From Apricaphanius iberus (taxonomy: Eukaryota; Chordata; Actinopteri; Cyprinodontiformes; Aphaniidae): 64,000 nucleotides of DNA. The stretch covers positions 124,001 to 188,000 of the forward strand of contig JAPXFQ010001297.1 in the NCBI GenBank assembly GCA_028564705.1, read 5' to 3'. Positions within the stretch are counted from its first letter, which is position 1; the number at the start of each line of letters is the position of its first letter. Both the position numbers and the translations under genes were made by a program. The notes beneath the pieces were generated by a model. That model was given only the letters and a program-made list of their open reading frames with translations, did no database searches and was not told the DNA's origin. This document shows, one piece after another, positions 47,195-59,500 of the stretch.

Positions 47195-48040
47195 CCATTA
47201 CCATGCAGATTATACTCAGCCTTTACATTACAGTGTCACCAGGTGATTTTGAACTTATCCAAACTCTAAATTCATGCATCGAACAAGTGGATGAACGTGC
47301 CATAACTTTCTCCAGCCGAACAGAAACAGAAATTATTTTATTATCTTTGCACCTAAAGAGGAACGATCGAGAGTCAACACACAGCTTCTGTTAAACCAGC
47401 TAGAAGCTATTAATCAAGCCTAAAATCTAGGTTTAATAATGCACTCAGACCTGGACCTGCAGCCCTCTATCACCTGAATAACATTTTTAGGATTAAATGA
47501 GTAAGTAGGAGTAAAAGAGAACCTTGAAAAACCCATCCATGCATTTATCTTTAGTTTGACTACTGCAACAGTGTCTTCACATGTCTGCCTAAAAAATCAA
47601 TCAGACATTTGCAGCTGATCCAGAACACTGCTGCTAGTGTCCTCACTTAACCCAGGAAAGTAGAGCACATTACCCCAGTTATAAAGTCCTTACGCTGGCT
47701 CCCTGTAGCTCAGAAAATACTTTTATGAGTTTATAATTCATTGAATGGGTTAGCTCCAAAGTATACTGCTAATTGTTGCTACTATACCACCCCCCACACC
47801 ACTCAGATGTTCTAATTGTAGCCCACTAATCATCCCTAGATTTATAACCAAACATGGAGAGCAAGCTTTCAGGTCCTATGCTCCCCTTATCTGGAACAAA
47901 CAAAGCTGCTGAAACCCTGAGTTAATTTCAGTCAAAGCTAAAAACTCATCTATATAGAACTGCCTTTAAGTAAGTGATTAATTATTGCTAGAATGTCATA
48001 TGTTTTATGTCTCTAATGTTGTGTTGTGACCTCAAATGCT
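47195..48040 (+). mobile_element. L2-type LINE copy B, decayed
   Basis: Starts about 30 bp after copy A, in the same orientation. It carries the region after the FADD box (ITVSPGDFELIQTLNSCIEQ), then CLPKKSIRHLQLIQNTAA and NKAA(E) blocks in several frames, ending in an L2-like 3' UTR (GTCATATGTTTTATG). Stops and shifts throughout. Confidence 0.8.
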
Positions 48041-48230
48041 TTAAGAGAAAATTAGTGAACAAACAGGATCCTGAAAACCAAGAAACACAGCAGATAGGTC
48101 AGAAAGGATATTGTAGAGAGGTTTAACATGGTTTTAGGTTATAAACCAGTATCCCAAGGTGCACTGTTCAATTTATCATTTAAAAACAACACACATACAC
48201 ATCTATCAAGACATATTAATCAATTTAAAC

Positions 48231-48436
48231 CAGCGGTGTCGAACTCTAGTCCTCTAGGACTTGTGTCTTGCAACTTTTAGATGTGTTCCTGGCCAAGCAC
48301 AAAAAAACCAAATGGCTGAATTTCGATTTTTGGAATCCTGCTAATGACCTGAATATTAGAATCAGGTGTGTTGATGGAGAGATGCGTGTAAAAATTGCAA
48401 GATACCATCCCATGAGGACTTGAGTTCTTCCTCCCC
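48231..48436. mobile_element. hAT-type MITE, diverged
   Basis: CAGCGGTGTCGAACTCTAGT at the left and GAGTTCTTCCTCCCC at the right are decayed versions of the ends of the 230-bp element at 10485. GAATCAGGTGTGTTGATGG is the conserved interior. The duplication is not clear here. Confidence 0.75.
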
Positions 48437-48729
48437 AAACTAAACTGACAGAATGTGCATGAAGAGCATTCATGAAAGAGGTAAAAGGCCAAGGTTAAGG
48501 CTGGAGCTGGAGACAACTCAAGTGGGAGAATCTGTTGATAAAATAATCATTATTAACACACATGTCTTCATGGGTGGAAGAAAGCCATAAGAAATCATTT
48601 TGCAATTTACCACAAGCTACATGTAGTGGACAAGAGGACACAGCAAACAAATGGAGGAATGTGATCTCATTTGATGAAACCATAACTAAACGTATTTGCG
48701 TCATGCAAAACACTGTGTAACAGACAACT

Positions 48730-49300
48730 AACCTCTGCTTTCCAACGGACGCGAAAGCGTCGTGCTGTCCTTGTAAAAATTATCACTGGTGTCATATAAA
48801 TTCAAAAACAGTAATTCTTCTCTCCAAGGATTAAATTCTAGTTCTCCATGATAAAACCCAATCAATTAGACCCAGTGACTGACTTAAAACCTGTTTTTTA
48901 AAGGTAGTTATTTTTTGTTTATTTCGTAGTAAAACTATCAAAAAATCTACACGTGTCCTGTAATTAAAAAATTTAGGAATGTTTTAAACCACTTCTGTAT
49001 CTGATTTCCTGCCGGGTCTAATCTAAAATGTATCCTGGTGGAAACAATCTAATTGACAATATAATGGCGGCTATCAGCTGCGTGTAACTCCTGCTTTCCA
49101 GCAGACGCATAAGTGGCACCTTATGTATGCGAAGCGTAAGATGCAGCTGATAGCCTCCATTGTAGTCATTTGGGACCAGTTCTACCTAGCAAAAAGCGTC
49201 GCATATAGGACGCCTAACCAACAAGTGATATGCATCTAACATGCACCAAGTGGGAAGTGATGCGTTGCTGTACAAGTAGGCAAAATGAGTCTACAAGCCT
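48730..49300. repeat. Unclassified repeat with internal hairpin
   Basis: Holds CTTTCCAACGGACGCGAAAG (48737) and CTTTCCAGCAGACGCATAAG (49094), related to the text at 29213. A 22-bp hairpin (49061-49082 and 49143-49164; GGCTATCAGCTGC core) surrounds the second motif. It may be a hAT-like MITE. Confidence 0.4.
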
Positions 49301-49344
49301 AAAAGAGCAACACAAACAACTTACCCGTCAGGTTGAAAGTAGGG

Positions 49345-49530
49345 ATAAGCCTGCAAATAACCTTGTATCGACATCCTTACAGTGAAACACGGTGGTGGCA
49401 GAATCATGCCGTAGGGATCCTTTTTTTTCAGGGGGGGCAGATTTGGTCAGTTGATGGTATGATGAGTGGAAAAAGAGTGATCTAGAAGAAAACCTGCCAG
49501 AAGCTGTCAGGTGTTGGAAGAGCCAAGTCA
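49345..49530 (+). mobile_element. Tc1-like transposase fragment
   Basis: CAGTGAAACACGGTGGTGGC, AGAATCATGCCGTAGGGATC and GATCTAGAAGAAAACCTGCC correspond to the KHGGGSIMLWG block and the following region of Tc1-like transposases. It is the same family, opposite orientation, as 6880-7262. Broken frame. Confidence 0.75.
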
Positions 49531-49777
49531 AAGTCCAAACCCGTTTTTCTTTTTTTTCTTTTTTTTTCTCCAATAACAGGGTTTTAAAAATAGCTCTGTC
49601 TGTCTGGAACTAGTTTCAACGTTTTGGACCAAAAACCTGCTCCCAAGTGTGTTTTAATGGTGTTCTATACATAAAAAATAAAAATAAACAAATTATGATA
49701 TCCTTAATATAGTATAAGATGTATTAAATGAGAGAAAACAATAGGAATCAGAATTAGAGAAATGCTGCATATGAACA

Positions 49778-50422
49778 TCTCAAGGAAATTTCAATCAAAC
49801 GCAACTGGACTTGGTAATTTGTCTTGGAAGACGTTTCACCTCTTATCCAAGAGGCTTCATCAGTTCATGCTCGCCGCTGACCAGGCTGGAACTGGTCCAA
49901 CTAACTGGTGTGGAGACTCAGCTATTTAACCTCTTGAACAAGAATCATTATGTCATTGGATCCTTTGTGCTCCATGTCTTAACGACGGTCGTTGGCGTGC
50001 CGCCTATTGGTGGAGGTTAGGTTTCGGCTTCATTAGTGCCCTATTGTGTTATAACGACAGTCGTTGGAGTCACAGTTGTTTCTGTTATTAGAGGCTAATT
50101 TGTTTGAGTCTTCTAGGGAGGGATGAAAGTGCAGCATTGTAAATTGGAGATAGGTGATGTCTCAGGCCTCCTCCTCTGTTTAGCGATGGTTTCTCTACTT
50201 TTACATAGATGGCTTCTTTTACTCCTCTTTCAAACCATCTGTCCTCTCTGTCTAATATCTGGACATTGCTGTCCTCAAAGGAGTGAGCTTTCTCCTTGAG
50301 ATGTAAATGAACAGCAGAGTCCATGCCTGAGGAGTTAGCTCTCCTGTGTTGGGCCATGCGTTTGTACAGTGGTTGTTTGGTTTCACCAATGTAGAGGTCC
50401 TTGCATTCATTCATCACAGGCT
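49778..50422 (-). mobile_element. 5'-truncated Penelope-like retroelement with 15-bp duplication
   Basis: TGCTGCATATGAACA occurs at 49763-49777 and at 50423-50437, bordering the element. Inside, on the minus strand, is the endonuclease domain (50088-50422), then a 3' UTR that ends in CAAGGAAATTTCAATCAAAC at the left border. The reverse transcriptase part is absent. Confidence 0.88.
50088..50422 (-). pseudogene. GIY-YIG endonuclease domain of a Penelope-like element
   Basis: This is the C-terminal end of the PLE polyprotein, which nicks target DNA for insertion. The minus frame starts CKDLYIGETKQPLYKRMAQH, in which LYIG is the second half of the GIY-YIG motif and is followed by the conserved Arg (KRMAQHRR). 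It continues with HLKEKAHSFEDSNVQILD and DRWFERGVKEAIYVKVEKPS, in which the Glu of KEAIYV is the likely metal-binding residue, and ends LNRGGGLRHHLSPIYN. The frame has no stop over 110 codons. It lacks an own start and the RT, so it is a fragment of a once larger gene and not a host gene. Confidence 0.85.
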
Positions 50423-50869
50423 TGCTGCATATGAACAGTAATAGATGCCATTTCTATTATTGTTCAAGGACCATTAACATGAATGGGAAGAAAAAGGCAC
50501 AGTAGAAAAAACAAGAGGATGTTAAATTCAGAGCAGCTCCTATAATTGCTTCATGACCATACATACTTCTTTCCTGTATAGAAGAACCTATTTGTAGTTA
50601 GAGAAAGCGGGAACAAGCGAGTGATGCTCAGGCATTCATCAGCCATTTCTCACAGTGGGAGGGAGGGGGACTGAAACCTCGGAGCTCTCCGGTAACAGAG
50701 ACAGTAGACGGGACTGACTCACGCAGCACATTGTGGACTCTTCTAGACCTGCAGCTGAAAACCCAACGGGAGGATGAGGATGATAAAGACCCAATAAGAA
50801 CTTTCCTCTCATTTTTCTTTCCTTTGGAAGAGGATAGGCTATTGTTTTTTAAATCCATACTGGACCGCA

Positions 50870-51240
50870 TCATTTTGACTCAGAGCTCTGAATAAAGTCA
50901 GGATGTGTTTTAGTAAATCATAAACACCAGATGGCGGTGATTTGAAATATGATTTGAGAGTGCCTGGACGGGACCAGGTGTTTTCCTCCGTCTTCTGACA
51001 TTTCTTCCAAAAAACTGCAAGGATTTTTTTTGTCCTCAATTCTGAGAAATAAATTGAGTCAGCCGAGCCAGTTTCTCTCATCCTCTTCTTATTGTTCTAC
51101 CACCGCTGATCGCTTCCACTTGCTAAAGACAAGCCACCGAGGGGACAAGAGTACAGGCTGCCTGCGAGCGGTCAAAGGAAATCAAAACAATTTGCTGAAG
51201 GATGCTACTTCAATAGACTGTTCTAACAGCCGCTGTCAAG
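50870..51240 (+). promoter_or_regulatory. rtn4rl1: Probable 5' UTR and promoter of rtn4rl1
   Basis: It lies directly before the 51241 start, is free of repeats, and has CpGs around 51100-51180 and 51520-51600. An in-frame TAG (51214-51216) upstream of the ATG supports that ATG as the start. No TATA box placed convincingly, so the transcription start is unknown. Confidence 0.4.
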
Positions 51241-51253
51241 ATGTTCAGGCGAG
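51241..51253 (+). CDS. rtn4rl1: Probable reticulon-4 receptor-like 1, first coding exon
   Basis: The 13 coding bases ATGTTCAGGCGAG are followed by GTAAGCGG, a strong donor, giving MFRR plus the first base of a Gly-type codon (phase 1). Vertebrate RTN4RL1 begins ML/F-R/K-K/R-G and, as I recall its gene structure, has a very short first coding exon with the remaining leucine-rich-repeat protein in exon 2. The protein is a GPI-anchored, Nogo-receptor-family surface protein of neurons. Exon 2 would lie beyond 64000, so the intron exceeds 12.7 kb. Support comes mainly from position: plus-strand, divergent from ovca2, as in mammals. A different gene with a tiny first exon is possible. Confidence 0.5.
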
Positions 51254-52506
51254 GTAAGCGGAAGATCTTTTTTTATTTTTATTGCTGTTAAAGGTTTGGC
51301 TGTGTATGACTGTTTTCGTGTGGTATGAGTTGCTTGAAATGTCTTTTATTGTTTTTTTAATTTTTTTATTGTTATAATTTATCTTTTGGGCTCAGCTAAG
51401 AGGCAGATGCATCTTGATTGGTTGTCTAAAACTTAGCCGCCCGCTGTCCTTTATCTGCTCAGGCAGAAATGAGATTAAAATTTTATTCACTTCATGCAAA
51501 AATTATTATTAAAATAGCGAACCGCTGCCGCACTGCAGTTTGTTCAGACTTGCTCGCACGAGGGGCTGCTGGTTCGTTTCTGCACGCGCCTGTGTGACTG
51601 TTTAGGACCAGGAGAGCGCGTGAGAAAGAAAACATAAAAGAGGAGAAAAGTTCAACATCTATCGTTTACTGTTGAGAGTTTTTAAATGACCGTGTGCTAC
51701 TTTCCGTGTAGGCTCGTGCGTGTGAATGTGTATGAGCGCGTGCGTATGCGTGTGTGTACATTTGCGTGACAGGAGGCGCTGATATTTTTTTGGACTTGTG
51801 CCTGTAGTGTGTGTCAGGAGATGGTGGCTCTCCCCCAGGTCCAAGGGCCATGAGAGACTATAAACCGAAGCGTGGAGATCCACCCAGAGAAAGGCATAAA
51901 ACAACAAGCTGTTTACTCTGCCACGTGGTTGGTTTTTTGGCTGCGACAGATATCAAGTTTCCCCACAATGACCTTGTCTCTCCACGGTTTCACAGTAGAA
52001 ACTCGAGTGAGTGACTGTGAGGAGAAAAACGGCTCTTTTCCGGAGCTTTCATTTGGCTCCCTTAACTGTAACCCACATATTACATCCAATAGGTTTTTTT
52101 CCTCCCTATGGTCGGCCCAAGCTTGTCAGAGGCTCTAATAATAATTTATTTGATTGGCTTATTTCTTTAGCTGTAAACCAAAACAAAGCTAATCAATAAA
52201 AAGCAACAAAGGAAAACACCTTACTGAATGACTGCTCATTGCCCTATCCTAAAGGATAATTTTCTTAAAAAGAGGAGTGGCTATGTTAATGACCTAAACT
52301 GGGATACATGTTGACATACAGTACACAACAATAGGGGTAACCAAGTGACATACAGTAAATAGGGGTTAAAGCTTATAAATGGGGTGAAATGGTATTCATT
52401 CTTATATGTCTCTCAAAGGTTAGACATATTATTTCTAAGATCTGCTTAAGAAGGGGATGCTGCAGGGAAAAGAAACATCACTTTGAATAGAACCATTTAT
52501 AATTTA

Positions 52507-52845
52507 GAATGCAACAATATCACTTTTTTCAAACCGATACAGTACTGATACTTGGATGAGTATTTGCCAATACCGAGTACCAGTACCGATACCTTGATCA
52601 CACAAAAAAATACAATGAATATGAAGACAGGATTTCTTTTCTTCTCTGGTTGTTACAACAAATTAAGGGGAACTAGTTAAAAACTAAAATATAAATAAAA
52701 TAGAACAAAAATTTCAAGTGAAAAATAAAAAATTTCTGTAGAATTATTACAGAGTTTCCATATTTTAACTGATACCGATACGAGTAAATTAGAACAGTTT
52801 GGCCCAGATATCTGATACCAGTATCAGTGCATCCCTACCAATAAA
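52507..52845. mobile_element. Decayed MITE with CCGATAC-type ends (hAT-like)
   Basis: The right end on the minus strand begins TAGGGATGCACTGATACTGG, a terminus I associate with fish hAT-like MITEs. The left end (AGAATGCAACAATATCAC with ACCGATACAGTACTGATAC) is a worn inverted copy. Several (A/T)ACCGATAC strings lie inside. Confidence 0.6.
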
Positions 52846-53729
52846 GTATGATTAAGAAAAAATAATAAATAAATAAACAAGAGCAGAATAAATGAAATAC
52901 TTTGGTTGTCAAAGTAGTTTTACAAAGCACAGGTGGTGGGTGTCAATTGCTTAGTACAAAAGGGCTCTTTTTTGGTTACAGAAGGACCAAAACTGTTTTA
53001 AAAGCTTGAAATGACAAAGCACAACAATCTTTAGCAACTGGCCAGCATCGCTAATGATATGTTTATTTCTTTTTTCAACGTTAGGCAAATGATGCAAAGA
53101 GTACTTTATTTAGTTTTTAACATTGGTGTTCCTTAAAAGCATCATTTAGCCTTTGACAATTACCACTGTTACAATTTTTTTCTTGGTGGGGAGTGAAATT
53201 TAATCAATGTTTGTGAACAATGTTCTTTGACAATCAGAAGTTAAATTCGAATTTCAGTGCATAGCGGTCATATATTTCTTAGGGAAGTGTTAAATGCAGC
53301 TTAACTGCATACTTGATTTATATATTTTATATTTAAGCTATCATTTAATTTTCTTTTATAAATAGTTTTCATAAATATGCCTACTGTTCAGGATAATCAC
53401 ATTTAACCATTATTTTGATGTGAAATGCCTTGATTGTTATAAAAATGCCAATATAAGCACTGTTACATGGAAGTGTGGTGACATATTCTCTTTGCTCTGT
53501 CTTCCAACATCCTAAAAACAAAAAAAAAACAAACAGGAGCTGATGGAGAGATATGTAAATGAGCCAGCTCGATGTGCTTACTCGGATGCAACAGGCACAT
53601 CACCACACAGCAGCTCTTTGAACATGTAATATTTGTAAAGTATCCAGTTACAAAAATTCACAAATTTACAAACCGGTATCCTTTGCAAAACAATGTACAC
53701 AACAATTGTGAAGCTCTAAGGCTCAAAGT

Positions 53730-53754
53730 TCACACACACACACACACACACACG
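53730..53754 (+). repeat. (CA)n microsatellite
   Basis: About 12 CA units. Confidence 0.95.
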
Positions 53755-56072
53755 CTAACACAAGCCCTGTTGTGTTGCTTGAGCCTTGTATGATGTAGGG
53801 TAGGTCATTTTGAGCAGACTAGTGAATATGGTGCACATAAAAGTAGAATAACATGTGGACATACTCAGAAAAATAATAGTGAAAACCCTGACTAACACGT
53901 AGACAATTTTAAGAAAAGTATTTGTGGTGTGGAACTGTGACTCATCTGACAGTCGTACCCCCCCCAACCCCCTCAACCCATCTAAAAGAAAAAAATGAAA
54001 TAAACTACATTTGATGTCTGGTGAAAGGAAGCCTGTCAGAGAACTGGTTTGTGATGATGACACAGGATCCTAAGTAGAATTTTCTTTTTTATAAGCACGA
54101 TTGGAAGTCTGTCATTTGCCGTGTCAAAGGCAAGGAAACAATATGCACATGCATCTTTGCACGTCACAATCTTTGGCGTGCTTGTTTGGTACAAGCCAAG
54201 GCACAGGCAGAGCGACCTCCTCATTAAGACTGGGACCCGAACGACTTAAAGGGGAGACGATTTGTGCCGTCATTGTGAGTTTTTGTATGACTCAAAGACA
54301 AGCGAGAGCGCTGCGTGCTTCAGGGCCACAACCTTCCTTTTTAATCTTCTTGTAATTACAGATAGATAGCACCCACCCACCTACACCCACGGTTAAACCA
54401 GCCGCTTGTGAGGAGCTGATGCATCGCTTTGTATCTCCTCCCTCAAATATGTTTCTGTCAGTCACAATAATAAAACCAAGAGTAATTGTGCAGTCAGCCT
54501 GAAATACAGTTATCTATATCTATCACTTTTACCTGCAGTATCTCTGTGCGCTGATAAACAAGATTCAGAGAGTGACGAGAGGGAGGATAAGTGTTTTTGT
54601 GTAATGAAAACTCCCTCCATCATTCTCTTCTTGTCTGTCTCTCATTTTCTATCTCTGTTTATGCGCTTGGCCAGCTCTTGCTGCCAGCATCACTCGGTGC
54701 AAAGAGAGGCCTGGCAGGCTGATTGGCCAGAAACTTGGCTGCTTCAGGAAGCTCCTGAAGCTTTGTTTCCCAGCTTGTTTGAAGCTGGATCATTTTCTTT
54801 TACTTGACATTGTCTTTATCGTCCAACAATACTCTTTTGCTGTACATTAATGTTGTTTTACCTTTAGTATTGGAACAATAATATGCCCTACCTTTAAGTA
54901 AAAGAAAATCTCGTGTGATAATTCTTTTAAACAAAGCTTTTACTATTTGAGCATTCCTAAAAGTTCACAATATTGAACAACTTAAAGAAATCAAAGAGTA
55001 ACATAGTGTTTTAAATGGAATAAGTTCCAATGTATTTTCAACCACTGAATATGTCTTCAATGGTTGGTTATTGTTGGCAAATCCAGTTCTTTCTTTAGCC
55101 AAAATATATTTTTCAAAATGAACTTTTTTGACTATAGGAATTAACAAAATTAACCTAAAAAGTTTGAAGTCAGGTCTGGTTGGCCCATTTGACCTCATTC
55201 AGCTTTCAACTACATCTAGGCATCAATGGATGCCCTTATTTGGACAGCTTTTCAGCTTTCCCTTTCATGGTATTGAGTAGATTTGTGTCTGTTTCTGGTG
55301 TTGCTTTATTGAATTAATCAGTCAGGAAGTCAAACAGATGTCAAACAAATTTGCTCCTACTTTGATTCTGAATACTTTGTTCTTCAGATGAGTTAAAAGT
55401 TGACTCAGTGGCTGCAAGCTGTCGGTATCATGTGGCTGAAATTCTCACTCCTCCACAACTTAATGTCCTCTTCACACCGGATCAAGACTCCACCATGACA
55501 TTATAAGTCAACCAGGATGTGGTCGAACAAAATCAAATGCTATTAAGGTCATTTCTGACTAAAAATGGTTGCATGTTTACTAATCCCCTCTCTCGCTAAT
55601 GATGATGGTGATGAAGATTGTGTCCAGGAGTTGGACAGAAAAAGGTGAGTTTGAATGGAGATCAAGGTGGGTGCATTGAGTTGGAGGGAGTTGATGGATG
55701 GAGGGAGCCAGAAACAGCTGTGGACATGACATCAAGTATTCCTTGAAAGGAAGCAGGAGTCTGAAGACCAAGCATTTGGAGCTCAGGAGAGAGAGGTCTT
55801 GAAACAGATGCCTGAAGGAAGAGGACTCTGGAGTCAACATAGGATCAATCTGAGAAGCCTGTTTCCAAAGACAATGCTGGCATCAGTTAGGCTTTTGTTC
55901 ATTCATAATCGGTCAGGCTGTGGCAGCAATGAAGTGCGATCAGGTGTTTTTCACAATTCCTAGTTGCATTTTAAATGTTGTTGCCAGCCGTGGCGCAGCG
56001 CACATTCAAAACATCATCCTGACATCACTCTCTTATGTGACAAGGCGTGATCTTCATAAATCCAGCATTGTA

Positions 56073-56128
56073 GGAATATTGCAGTAATATTACTAACTTG
56101 TGTGACAGGACGAATACTGCAATATTCC
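56073..56128. repeat. Perfect 14-bp inverted repeat (hairpin)
   Basis: GGAATATTGCAGTA at 56073-56086 and TACTGCAATATTCC at 56115-56128, with a 28-base loop. A related CTAATATTCCGCAACAG follows at 56167. Possibly part of a small repeat of unknown class. Confidence 0.7.
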
Positions 56129-57721
56129 CGCAATACCATGTCGCCAAAACACACACGGCGTCACCCTAATATTCCGCAACAGTGTGATTTTTGAAAGAGA
56201 GCGGCCCACCGGAGATGAGAGCTGAGAACTGGTGCCTCCACTGCGCCTTCTTGGGATCACCTCTGTAACTGATGTTAAGGCAAAACTACCACACAGAAAG
56301 AAACCCTCCAGGTTCATAATGCTGTTATGTTTGTTCTTCACTTGTGAGTAATCCTTTTTTTCTGCTGAATAACAGACTCTAAATTTTCTAAAAACGTTTT
56401 AACGCTCTCAAGATTGATGGGCAGCAACGTCCTTTTCTTCAACATCTGTTACTGATGTGATTCCTCCTAAGGCATTGTACTTACACACCTGAACACTCCT
56501 GAGTTGCAAAGTGGCAAAATTTCTGCGTTTAAAGAGGCAGTCACACTTTCCAATGATTTGTCAGTCAACTACACTTAACTGCCAACACCTATCTGCTCCC
56601 TACCCTTTTTTATTCCTCTTGTAGCAGTCAGTGGATTCCTTTTTACATACAGTTTTTGCACTCTTCTTTTTGTTGAATAAATTACGGACACTTCACTATG
56701 TAAAGGTTTTCATCTTTATAGAAACATTTTAAGACCTACTTAGGTATAGGCGTAGATATATTTAGAACTAATGCTCTTAGCTGAGCCAAACAGGTGTTAA
56801 TATTTTTTGAGCTGTATTAATAAAGCTTTATACTACTGAGGCTGAACCATATTTTATACATTTTATGAAAAAAATAAAATAAAGTTTTAAATAGAAAATA
56901 CTAAGAAGCCTTTGAAATTTGCTGTATTGACTGAAATTGTTGCCTTGTATTACACAGAAACTTCCCAAAATGTTAAAATACAGATTAACCTATGTAGGTT
57001 AGTTTTCCTGAGAAAACAGTAGTGTTGCAGTGTGATAAACACGAACGTCTACATTACTTTTTTGATACATTTGAAATATTCGCCTTGCACAGCTCAAATT
57101 TGGCAAACTTTCAATATTCAAAGCAGCAAGATTTTCAACGTGTACATGATAATGTGTGGTAATGTATTTTTGCGTGGGTAGGTGGAGAAAAAAAAAATCC
57201 ACATTAAAGGTTTCGTTGATTGATTTTAGGTTCAGGGCATTGCAGCATATTTTATGGCCTTTTGCGGTTAATCTGAATGACAGCCATGTCTTTGCCTTGA
57301 TTATTTGTTTGTGCGTTTTGTAAATTTCTTGAGTCTACAGTGCATTATTTGCCAATATAGTAAGAGAAAACAAACTAATAAATGTCCGAAAGGAAAATCG
57401 AAATTGCCAAGTAATTTTTCATCAGTGACTGAGCTGATTTATGAATATTGCTGTGCACTGAAAACTGAGATAATAGTACCCCTGGGATGTTTATGTCATA
57501 CTGAATCTTCATCCATGTTTATATCATCTGTACATTCCTGTGAAGAGGTGTACAAATGTTGATCTATTTATCTATTTCATGGATTATCTTTGTATCATAT
57601 GTCTTGCACATTTTTTTTATTTTTAACTTCTGATCCTTGCTATCAGTTTTGAAAAAAAAAAAAAAAAATACAAGCAGCATTCTATGTATCTAAATATACA
57701 TAGAATGATATTTAATGTTGG

Positions 57722-57847
57722 CTGTGATGGACTGGCGACCTGTTCAGGGTGTACCCTGCCTCTCGCCTGTTGACAGCTGGAGATAGGCACCAGCCCCCCC
57801 ATGACCCCTGGAGGACTAAGCGGTTCAGAAAATGGATGGATGGATGG
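57722..57847 (+). mobile_element. SINE/RTE-like retroposon with (GGAT)n tail and 12-bp duplication
   Basis: Starts CTGTGATGGACTGGCGACCT, ends GGATGGATGGATGG. ATTTAATGTTGG is present before (57710-57721) and after (57848-57859). It is close to the copy at 13325-13449 in sequence, length and start point. Confidence 0.88.
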
Positions 57848-58879
57848 ATTTAATGTTGGTTATGAGAAGCGATGGAAGGAAAATTGATATGAACAGCAGT
57901 GCTCTGGAGAAAAATATAAGAACAAAAGGAAATTTTATAAAATGAAAATACATTAGATTAATAATGGTAGAAAATATTCATTGACTAAAGTAAGGAAAGA
58001 ATTTGGAGACAAATTTAAATTATGTAAATAATTCAAAGACATTCAGTCTTTGACCTTTAAAGCTGCTGCCTGGAGTATTTGAGGGAGAGAGAGATTTTTT
58101 GAATCCAGCGTACCAAGGCCCCTCTCAAACCATACCTTCTTCCCCCTCCAGCAGTTGGGAGCGTAGACAACAATCACTGCATGTCATTGCTTAGCTCCTG
58201 TTTTACGAACACTAATGGAAGAAGTCTGTCCTGATCTGAGGGATCTCCATGGTTCATATTTGGTTAGTAACTCTGAAAGCTTTTTTGACCAAACACCATT
58301 TAGTCCCTGATATATAATTATCCAGATTTTTTATTTGATCCCTTTACAAACAGAAAGCCAGTGAAGTGATTCTGAAATAGCATATGATCCCATTTCCTGG
58401 TGTTGGTCAGGACTAATAGCACCAATTGGGTTCAGTTGCTGCTGCTTGGTTGGCTTTATAAAAAAAAGAATTAAAAGAAAAGTATTACCACAGTCTTATC
58501 TGCTAAAAATTAAATTAAAACACAGTTTTTCTGTGTCAAGTTTTGACCCTTTGAAATTTGTAGTGGTTCAGTTCCACACCTTATGCTTATCAGTGATCCA
58601 ATGTCATTATTCTGCCCTAGCTACTTCCCCATAAATATGCAGTATCGAATGCCAGTGACTGCGAAATAATGTTAAGAGATGGTATTCTGTTGGGAATTTT
58701 AGCGGAAATCTAGGAAACAATATCAACATATATGATGGTAAAAGTGGGAGACAGTGTTCATCACTTCAGTTTAGCTTGAGGGCATTGACTTTCTTTAGAC
58801 TCAAATAAGAAATCTGTCACCTGAATGTAAAACTTTTCAGACATGGTGAGAAGATTCTCCTGATTAAAGCATAAAAGAA

Positions 58880-59500
58880 TTGATATGTGTAACAGTTTCA
58901 TTTCATTTATTTTTTACATCTCTCTATATTCACACAGTACATGTGATTGTAATGTGACAGAAGACAAATGTCACTTCCTTATTCCTCCACTCAGTGCTGA
59001 CAGCTGCATTGGTAGGCATACATTTTGCCCGCAGGCCATTGTCAAATCCAGACTCAAACAAGCTGCTGTTGCTTTTTTGCGTCACCCTGAGTGTGTTTAC
59101 TAGCGTCTGTGATCGCCCCGCTGGATGATAATAACATATGGATTTGTGACAGAGTGTTTATGCGGGTCATAAAACACCAAATGGTGGAGTAATTTAGTGC
59201 TGAGATTGATCCAAATTTGCTTCTGCGGCACCAACATCCCGAGGCTGTGGACAGATTTTTAAAATCAGGACATAATACGAAAAATATGGTACTTTCGCGG
59301 CATATAAATCTGTAAAAATATCATATTAGAGGGCCAAATCGTGCTGAATATGATAAGTGACGTGGAATCCAGATGATAATCATTTACCTCTAACACTAGT
59401 CACATTGGGAGACAAGATGTAACGCATCGCCACACACACAGCGAGCGCTCTGTCAGCTGTGCATATCAATGACCTTTGCAACCACTTCTCCTGTTTCATT
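58880..59500. other. Possible conserved non-coding block in the intron
   Basis: Free of repeats that I know, more mixed in composition than its surroundings, with CATATCAATGACCTTTGC and GATGATAATCATTTACC. Conservation is guessed from texture only. Confidence 0.25.
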
